Part shown: one piece after another, positions 6,730-11,402 of the stretch
Numbering within the stretch: position 1 is the first letter of the stretch
Layout of the letters: each line of letters starts with the position of its first letter
From: Flavobacteriaceae bacterium
GTDB lineage: Bacteria; Bacteroidota; Bacteroidia; Flavobacteriales; Flavobacteriaceae
Direction of reading: 5' to 3'
DNA length: 11,402 bases
Assembly: GCA_030625995.1 (NCBI GenBank)
Contig: DAOUPU010000063.1
Span: 1 to 11,402, forward strand
Translations under genes and position numbers: made by a program
Notes under the pieces: model-generated
Told to the model about the DNA's origin: nothing
The model's database searches: none
The model's input: only the letters and a program-made list of their open reading frames with translations

Positions 6730-7623
6730 ATGAAAAAAAGTAAATTTATTTACAATATTGTTTTTGCGTGTTTCTTATCTTCTAGTGTTTATTCGCAGGG
6801 TACAAAAAATTCAGTTTCAAACATCAACCTTAAACAAATAGCTCTGGTCAATCAAACAGATAGTTATGTAACCTTTTTTGATATTGGAAATCTGGAGCCT
6901 TTGATATTTGAGGCCAATATTAGTCCAAGTTTTGTTATCAGAGAAAGAAAAGATTCAAGACTCATGGGGGTCCTTACAGCTCAGATAATTATCAGAATGT
7001 ATAATGAGGAATCTTTTCCTGTTCGAACGCCAAGTTATATCCCACAACTTACCGTTTATTATTCGTTAAAAGATAAATCAAATAAAAATGTTCTTTTTGC
7101 CAGAATTGCGCATCATTCCAACGGACAAGATGGAGATTTCTACAATGAAAATGGGGATATCAATGTAATCTCCGGAAATTTTTCTACTAATTTTTTCGAA
7201 TTGGGTTTTATCTATACTTCCATCAGTGAAAAATATAATAATGTTAAGTTTTATCAAAGCTCATTTGAAATTCATCCAAAAAGTTGGATGGCGGAAGATT
7301 TACACGGATTATATAGTCCTGTCAGATGGCACAATTCATTTACTGCTTTTAAGATTCCGATAGGTAAATCTGATAATGAAAAAAAAGCCAGTATATCACT
7401 AAAATTAGATACAATCTGGATGTTTGGTGATATGAACAACTGGAATGTCTTTGATTACAACCGTTTTAATGGTAGCCTAACCTTTTATTATCATCCTAAT
7501 TTTCTTGAAGATATTGGGTTGTTTGTTAATTTTTATCATGGTCTGGATTATTACAATATATATTTTCAACATCAAATTAGTGTAATTCGTTTTGGAATAA
7601 TGACGGATATTCTAAGTTTTTAA
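6730..7623 (+). CDS. Putative outer-membrane phospholipase A (PldA/OMPLA)-like beta-barrel
   Basis: A 297-residue protein from ATG 6730 with a signal peptide (about 1-22, cut near VYS/QG). The rest alternates polar and aromatic/hydrophobic residues as in an outer-membrane barrel and ends in Phe. ARIAHHSNGQDGD (124-136) contains H-x-S-N-G, the active-site pattern of OMPLA (E. coli His142-x-Ser144-Asn-Gly), giving His128 and Ser130. Asn154 in FSTNFFELGF is placed like the catalytic Asn156, after a loop about 12 residues longer. The C-terminal stretch from HGLDYYNIYF to GIMTDIL also resembles the end of E. coli PldA. Length is close to PldA (289 residues by my recollection). The expected activity is calcium-dependent hydrolysis of phospholipids in the outer leaflet. 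The alignment was done from memory, so the call is probable, not certain. Confidence 0.65.
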   Translation: MKKSKFIYNIVFACFLSSSVYSQGTKNSVSNINLKQIALVNQTDSYVTFFDIGNLEPLIFEANISPSFVIRERKDSRLMGVLTAQIIIRMYNEESFPVRTPSYIPQLTVYYSLKDKSNKNVLFARIAHHSNGQDGDFYNENGDINVISGNFSTNFFELGFIYTSISEKYNNVKFYQSSFEIHPKSWMAEDLHGLYSPVRWHNSFTAFKIPIGKSDNEKKASISLKLDTIWMFGDMNNWNVFDYNRFNGSLTFYYHPNFLEDIGLFVNFYHGLDYYNIYFQHQISVIRFGIMTDILSF

Positions 7624-7659
7624 ATTTCTTTATTTCAATTATACTTTCAATTTATATTG

Positions 7660-7667
7660 TACTTTTG
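7660..7667 (+). promoter_or_regulatory. Bacteroidetes-type -7 promoter element of sufS
   Basis: TACTTTTG matches the TAnnTTTG -7 consensus of Bacteroidetes. It lies 27 nt before the sufS ATG, in the 71-nt gap after the PldA-like gene. I see no good TTTG/TTG -33 element at the usual distance. Transcription would start around 7673-7676, inside the palindrome described next. Confidence 0.6.
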
Positions 7668-7669
7668 TA

Positions 7670-7686
7670 TTTAGAATCATTCTAAA
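7670..7686. promoter_or_regulatory. Putative Fur-family operator (7-1-7 palindrome) upstream of sufS
   Basis: TTTAGAATCATTCTAAA is a perfect 8-1-8 palindrome centred on C7678. Its inner TTAGAAT-C-ATTCTAA has the 7-1-7 layout, with AAT-n-ATT at the centre, that is shared by Fur, PerR and Zur boxes. It starts 2 nt after the -7 element and ends 8 nt before the sufS ATG, so a bound repressor would block initiation. An iron-responsive Fur is the natural guess for an Fe-S assembly gene; PerR- or Zur-type control cannot be excluded from sequence. Confidence 0.6.
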
Positions 7687-7694
7687 GAACAAAC

Positions 7695-8909
7695 ATGATT
7701 AATGTAAATAAAATCCGAGAGGATTTTCCGATATTAAAGAGAGAAATAAATGGCAAGCCTATAATCTATTTTGACAATGCAGCAACTTCTCAAACACCCT
7801 TGCCTGTTATTGATACCATAGTTGATTACTACAGTAATTATAATGCCAATATTCATCGCGGAGTTCACACTCTAAGTCAGGAAGCAACCTATGCATACGA
7901 AAACGCAAGAATAATAATTCAAAAACATTTTAATGCTTCCAAATCGCACGAAATAATTTTAACCTCGGGGACTACTTTTGGAATTAATTTAGTTGCTGCC
8001 GGATTTGATTCCCTGTTAAAAAGGGAAGATGAACTTATCGTTTCTGCTCTGGAACATCACAGCAATATAGTTCCCTGGCAAATGTTATGTGAAAGAACCG
8101 GCGCTATTTTAAAAGTGATCCCTATTTCCCTTAAAGGGGAATTAATACTTGAAGAATATGAAAAATTATTGTCCACAAAAACAAAAATTGTGTTCGTAGG
8201 GCATGTTTCGAATACTTTAGGCACTATAAATCCTATAGAAAAAATAATAGCGAAGGCTCATGAATTTGGGGCAGCTGTTTTGATAGACGGAGCCCAGGCT
8301 GTACCACATATTAAACCGGATATGCAAAAATTAGATTGTGATTTCTATGTATGTTCTGCGCATAAAGTTTGTGGACCTACGGGGGTTGGTATGTTATACG
8401 GCAAAGAAGAATGGCTAAATAAATTACCTCCTTATCAAGGAGGCGGAGAAATGATTAGTGAAGTCACCTTCGAAAAAACATCCTATGCAGAACTTCCTCA
8501 TAAATTTGAAGCCGGAACACCGAACATTTCAGGAGGAATAGCTTTTGGAGCTGCACTTGATTATATGAATAAAATTGGCTTCGAAAATATTGCTTCTTAT
8601 GAAAATGAGCTCTTGAGTTACGCTACAGAAAAACTTTTGAAGATAGAAGGGTTAAAGATTTATGGAACCTCGAAAAACAAAGTTGCTGTAATATCCTTCA
8701 ATATTGATGGAATTCATCCTTACGATATAGGTTCTATAATAGATAAATTAGGTATCGCCGTTAGAACAGGTCATCATTGTACACAACCGATTATGGACTT
8801 TTATAATATTCCCGGAACAGTCAGGGCTTCTTTCTCATTTTATAACACAAAAAATGAAATTGATGTTTTTGTTGAAGCAGTGATCCGTGCAAAGAATATG
8901 TTAGTCTAA
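7695..8909 (+). CDS. sufS: SufS-type cysteine desulfurase (class V aminotransferase fold)
   Basis: A 404-residue PLP enzyme that removes sulfur from cysteine, giving alanine and an enzyme persulfide for Fe-S cluster assembly in the cytoplasm. The length and motifs match group II (SufS/CsdA) enzymes: YFDNAATSQTP near the N-terminus, ANIHRGVHTLS (51-61), the His121 region (LEHHSN), Asp198 and Gln201 (LIDGAQAVPH), the PLP-binding Lys224 in SAHKVCGPTG, and the catalytic Cys362 in RTGHHCTQP. The RTGHHC form without a longer loop insertion separates it from IscS/NifS. All key residues are present. It has its own promoter and a Fur-type palindrome. No sufB, sufC, sufD or sufE gene is next to it here, which is unlike the usual suf operon; another copy may exist elsewhere. 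Confidence 0.93.
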   Translation: MINVNKIREDFPILKREINGKPIIYFDNAATSQTPLPVIDTIVDYYSNYNANIHRGVHTLSQEATYAYENARIIIQKHFNASKSHEIILTSGTTFGINLVAAGFDSLLKREDELIVSALEHHSNIVPWQMLCERTGAILKVIPISLKGELILEEYEKLLSTKTKIVFVGHVSNTLGTINPIEKIIAKAHEFGAAVLIDGAQAVPHIKPDMQKLDCDFYVCSAHKVCGPTGVGMLYGKEEWLNKLPPYQGGGEMISEVTFEKTSYAELPHKFEAGTPNISGGIAFGAALDYMNKIGFENIASYENELLSYATEKLLKIEGLKIYGTSKNKVAVISFNIDGIHPYDIGSIIDKLGIAVRTGHHCTQPIMDFYNIPGTVRASFSFYNTKNEIDVFVEAVIRAKNMLV

Positions 8910-8970
8910 TTTATATTCTATTTTACACTTTTTAACAGAAAAAAATCTATCTTTTTCAGAATTCATTATT

Positions 8971-8978
8971 TATCTTCG
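8971..8978 (+). promoter_or_regulatory. Bacteroidetes-type -7 element before the metallophosphoesterase gene
   Basis: TATCTTCG fits the TAnnTTTG consensus with one change (C for T at position 7 of 8), a variant common in flavobacterial promoters. It lies 26 nt before ATG 9005. No clear -33 element is visible. The rest of the 95-nt gap is T- and A-rich without a hairpin terminator for sufS. Confidence 0.45.
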
Positions 8979-9004
8979 CAAAAAATATTTTTATCCTTAT
9001 ACAA

Positions 9005-10084
9005 ATGAAAGCAAAACTAATTATTACCCTATTTTTTCTAGTCACTATCCTAACTTCCAGTGCTCAACAAAATTCTTCTGCAAATGACGTGAAAGCTAAT
9101 GCTGATACGGGAATTAGCTCTATCACCAATAAAGCTCCCTACAGTCCAAAACCGGGGATGGAAGAACTCAGAAAACAAAATGAGAAAATAAAATCTAACG
9201 GAAAGATAAAATTAAAAAAACCAATACATTTTGTTGTTTTTGGTGATTCAAAAGGAAGTGAACATCTACCGGATGTGTTGAAAATAGCTGACAAATTGAA
9301 ACCTCAATTCTGCCTGACCACTGCCGATTTAGTTAATAGAGGAGGTGGAGATATAGGCGAACAATTATACCAAGACCTGGATAAGGATGCGGGGTGGTTC
9401 TTTAGAAAATATCCAACATGGCCAACGCTGGGAAATCATGAAATTGGAGGACCAAAAACTAATACAGGACAGGAAAATTACGATTCCGGAGTGGAGAATT
9501 TTGGCGATTTTTTTGGCTTAAAAGATCCTCTTTATAGTTTTACCTATGGAAATGCAAAATTCATTGCATTGGATTGGATAAAAGTTTCAAATAGTGAGGA
9601 AAGATTGGAGTGGTTGGAGAAAGAATTAAAAGAAGCTCAGGGGATGCATATTTTTATTTTTAAACATAGACCTTACTACACCGTTGGTCATAAGAGCTAT
9701 AATGATGTAGAAGGAAAAACCAATATCGTAACTAAATTATTTACCAAATATAAGGTCGATGCCGTATTCTCAGGGCATGATCATATTTATTATAGAACAG
9801 AAAGAGAGGGTGTTAATTATATAGTATCTGCCGGTGCCGGTGCTACTATATATGACTTAAAACGTGAAGGTGATGCTATTTCGGGGGATTCTTACTATGG
9901 CAGGATAAAAGATATGGATTCTGAAGAGTTCAAGTTCCACCCTACCTCAGGTGAGGAAACCTTTTTTGATAAACCCATGTTCTTTGTCGTTTCTGTTAAA
10001 ATAAAAAAGAAAAAAGTTACTTTTGAAATGATCGATACTAATGGTAAGATCTGGGACAAATTTACTTTTAAATCAAATATCTAA
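9005..10084 (+). CDS. Secreted calcineurin-like metallophosphoesterase (purple acid phosphatase-like)
   Basis: A 359-residue protein with a signal peptide (about 1-20, TSSA/QQN), so it acts in the periplasm or outside. After a charged linker of about 50 residues, the phosphoesterase domain shows the family's metal-ligand series: FGDSKG (Asp81), TADLVNRGG (Asp108), LGNHE (Asn144, His145), FKHRPYY (His221) and SGHDHIYYR (His258, His260). The first motif lacks the His of the classic DxH (it reads DSK), as in purple acid phosphatases, and the second has Ala where Gly is usual. It should hydrolyse phosphate esters with a two-metal centre; the substrate is unknown. It has its own promoter. Its last 12 bp overlap the end of the convergent rnhA gene, so no intergenic terminator separates the two. 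Confidence 0.88.
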   Translation: MKAKLIITLFFLVTILTSSAQQNSSANDVKANADTGISSITNKAPYSPKPGMEELRKQNEKIKSNGKIKLKKPIHFVVFGDSKGSEHLPDVLKIADKLKPQFCLTTADLVNRGGGDIGEQLYQDLDKDAGWFFRKYPTWPTLGNHEIGGPKTNTGQENYDSGVENFGDFFGLKDPLYSFTYGNAKFIALDWIKVSNSEERLEWLEKELKEAQGMHIFIFKHRPYYTVGHKSYNDVEGKTNIVTKLFTKYKVDAVFSGHDHIYYRTEREGVNYIVSAGAGATIYDLKREGDAISGDSYYGRIKDMDSEEFKFHPTSGEETFFDKPMFFVVSVKIKKKKVTFEMIDTNGKIWDKFTFKSNI

Positions 10085-10555
10085 TTTTCCATCTGCTGTA
10101 TTTGAGCTTTCATAGCCTTCATCAATGAGCAATTCCTGTTCATAGGAAGCTGCTACGGCCAGGGCATCACATCGTTCATTTTGAGGGTGGTCATTGTGAC
10201 CTTTTATCCATTGAAATCTCACTTGCTGCTTTTTATAAACTTTTATAAATCGTTTCCAGAGATCAGGATTTTTTTTGTTCTTGAAACCCTTCTTTATCCA
10301 ATTAAAGACCCAGCCTTTCTCTACGGAATCCACAACATATTTCGAATCGGAAAAAACAATAACTTCTAATCCTTCTTTTTTTAATTGTTCAAGGCCAACA
10401 ATCACGGCTAGCAGTTCCATCCGGTTATTCGTTGTTTTAAGATAACCCTGAGAAAACTCTTTACGATATGGTTTCCCAACCCATTCCATGACTATACCAT
10501 AACCTCCTTTTCCAGGATTCCCTCTGCATGCGCCATCGGTATAAATATTTACCAT
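10073..10555 (-). CDS. rnhA: Ribonuclease HI
   Basis: A 160-residue protein that cleaves the RNA strand of RNA-DNA hybrids, for example at Okazaki primers and R-loops. The start is ATG at 10555-10553. The catalytic residues are all visible: Asp7 (YTDGACRGNPG), Glu47 (NNRMELLA), Asp70 (VFSDSKYV) and Asp130 (NERCDALA), with the active-site His120 in WIKGHNDHPQNE. The basic region WIKKGFKNKKNPDLW matches the substrate-binding handle. Length is normal for bacterial RNase HI (about 155). It starts 2 nt after the purN stop, so the two are probably co-transcribed and translationally coupled. Its stop lies inside the 3' end of the convergent phosphoesterase gene. Confidence 0.95.
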   Translation of the reverse strand: MVNIYTDGACRGNPGKGGYGIVMEWVGKPYRKEFSQGYLKTTNNRMELLAVIVGLEQLKKEGLEVIVFSDSKYVVDSVEKGWVFNWIKKGFKNKKNPDLWKRFIKVYKKQQVRFQWIKGHNDHPQNERCDALAVAASYEQELLIDEGYESSNTADGKLDI

Positions 10556-10557
10556 AC

Positions 10558-11127
10558 TTAAAATTCTTTCAATAATACTTCTTCAATTACTTTCGGAAAA
10601 TTCTCTTGTTCCAAAATGTGAATTTTTTCCGCCACAGTTTCCGGAGTGTCCATATTGGTAAGTGTTACTGCTTTTTGAAAAATAATTGATCCTTCATCAT
10701 AATTTTCGTTTACATAATGAATTGTGATCCCAGTTTCGCTTTCTCCATGTTCAACAACTGCACGGTGGATATGCATTCCATACATACCTTTTCCACCAAA
10801 CTTAGGTAACAATGCCGGATGAATATTAATAATTCGGTTTGGAAAAGCAAGGAGTATATTTTCAGGTATTTTCCATAAAAAACCAGCAAGAATTATGAAA
10901 TCCGATTCCGCTTTTAAAAATTCAACAATATCATTGGTTTCGTAAATTTCTTTTCGAGTAAAAACTCTAGATCTGACACCAAGCGAATCAGCCCTGTCAA
11001 TTACTCCTGCACTTGCATTATTGGTCAAGACATATGTAATTTTAAAATCTTCTCTACTATTAAAATACCTAATAATATTTTCCGCATTTGTACCCGAGCC
11101 TGATGCCAAAATAATTAATCGAATCAT
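10558..11127 (-). CDS. purN: Phosphoribosylglycinamide formyltransferase (GAR transformylase)
   Basis: A 189-residue cytosolic enzyme that transfers a formyl group from 10-formyltetrahydrofolate to GAR in purine synthesis. The start is ATG at 11127-11125. The N-terminal ILASGSGTNAENII is the phosphate-binding loop, and FIILAGFLWKIP (77-88) lies in the folate-binding region. The catalytic residues are Asn101 and His103 (INIHPALLPKF) and Asp144 (ENYDEGSI). GGKGMYGMHIHRAV follows the HPALLPKF motif, as expected for PurN. The length is slightly below E. coli PurN (212). It is the first gene of a minus-strand pair with rnhA and is divergent from acpP. I see no clear TAnnTTTG element on its strand in the 178-nt gap upstream. 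Confidence 0.95.
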   Translation of the reverse strand: MIRLIILASGSGTNAENIIRYFNSREDFKITYVLTNNASAGVIDRADSLGVRSRVFTRKEIYETNDIVEFLKAESDFIILAGFLWKIPENILLAFPNRIINIHPALLPKFGGKGMYGMHIHRAVVEHGESETGITIHYVNENYDEGSIIFQKAVTLTNMDTPETVAEKIHILEQENFPKVIEEVLLKEF

Positions 11128-11305
11128 TTTACGATATTGATAAGTTATAACACAAAAAAAAGAATAATTATTAACAATATAATAAGAAAAATTTATTTTT
11201 TGTTTATTTTTAAATCGTAAAAATTTATTTTTTATCGGATTTAATAGATTTAGTTCTAAAATATATTATTTTTGCAGCGTTATTTAAATTTAAAAATTAA
11301 AAATT
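11128..11305. other. Divergent purN/acpP intergenic region
   Basis: This 178-nt, extremely A/T-rich region separates purN from acpP and must hold both promoters. Only the acpP-side -7 element is clear. There are several A- and T-tracts that could give curved or upstream-activating DNA, but no strong inverted repeat, riboswitch-like structure or small ORF that I can support. Confidence 0.6.
11267..11274 (+). promoter_or_regulatory. Bacteroidetes-type -7 promoter element of acpP
   Basis: TATTTTTG is an exact TAnnTTTG match, 31 nt before ATG 11306 and followed by a short A/T-rich leader. No convincing TTTG -33 element stands out upstream. An exact match at the right distance before a highly expressed housekeeping gene makes this a likely promoter. 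Confidence 0.6.
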
Positions 11306-11402
11306 ATGTCAGACATTGCATCAAGAGTAAAAGCCATTATCGTTGATAAATTAGGCGTTGACGAAAATGAGGTTACTATCGAAGCTAACTTTACAAACGA
11401 TT
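11306..11402 (+). CDS. acpP: Acyl carrier protein, N-terminal part (3' end outside window)
   Basis: ATG 11306 opens a frame of 32 complete codons to the window end, beginning MSDIASRVKAIIVDKLGVD and continuing through NEVTIEANFTND. This is the first helix and loop of acyl carrier protein; the DSL motif with the phosphopantetheine Ser lies just beyond the window. The product carries growing acyl chains in type II fatty acid synthesis. An A-rich leader (AAAAATTAAAAATT) precedes the start, as is typical for translation initiation in this phylum. It is divergent from purN and probably followed by fabF, which cannot be seen here. Confidence 0.93.
   Translation, partial: MSDIASRVKAIIVDKLGVDENEVTIEANFTND

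Noticed and set aside
6722..6733. Three-codon ORF (ATG AAA GCA TGA) whose stop overlaps the start of the PldA-like gene
   Set aside because: It is too short to distinguish from chance. Translational coupling is possible but unsupported.
7624..7694. Read-through from the exporter operon making sufS its last gene
   Set aside because: The 71-nt gap carries its own -7 element and a palindromic operator, so sufS is better treated as a separate unit, although read-through cannot be excluded.
8935..8960. GAAAAA/TTTTTC inverted repeat after sufS as a terminator
   Set aside because: The arms are almost only A/T pairs with no GC-rich core or proper T-run, so no stable hairpin is expected.

Overview
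The window looks like a low-GC member of the Bacteroidetes, most likely Flavobacteriia. The evidence is the strongly A/T-biased DNA and codon use, TAnnTTTG-type -7 promoter elements instead of E. coli-type -10 boxes, A-rich translation starts with few Shine-Dalgarno sequences, flavobacterial-looking palindromic repeats between genes, and an acyl carrier protein N-terminus of the type I associate with Flavobacteriaceae.

Positions 2-7623 hold a run of nine same-strand genes that I read as one export/envelope module. In order they are: a TolC-type outer-membrane channel (5' end cut off by the window), a lipoprotein HlyD-type adaptor, a four-helix membrane protein of unknown function, two separate ABC ATPases, two ABC-2 permeases, a secreted DUF2141 protein, and an outer-membrane phospholipase A (PldA)-like beta-barrel. 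The core resembles the E. coli YbhG-YbhF-YbhS-YbhR exporter, but the two ATPase halves fused in YbhF are separate genes here. The ATPases are complementary: the first has a good LSGG signature but lacks the Q-loop Gln and H-loop His, and the second has these two residues but a degenerate signature. A heterodimer would therefore have one intact and one degenerate ATP site. Most junctions are tight (2-50 nt). The two spacers around the first permease are much longer and full of repeats: a perfect 41-nt palindrome and a short hairpin on one side, and purine direct repeats, a G-rich GGTTGG tract and a REP-like hairpin on the other.

Positions 7624-8909 hold sufS (cysteine desulfurase) with its own promoter. 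A 17-bp palindrome of the Fur-family 7-1-7 type sits where transcription should start. Next, with its own promoter, is a secreted calcineurin-like metallophosphoesterase (9005-10084). It converges on the minus-strand pair purN-rnhA (11127 to 10073) and overlaps the end of rnhA by 12 bp. acpP starts divergently at 11306 and runs off the window.

I see no rRNA, tRNA, CRISPR array, transposase or prophage gene, and no gene-free stretch over 300 bases. The best candidates for something new are the extended exporter module (unknown four-helix protein, DUF2141 and phospholipase-like barrel attached to an asymmetric split-YbhF exporter) and the putative iron/metal-responsive control of an isolated sufS.
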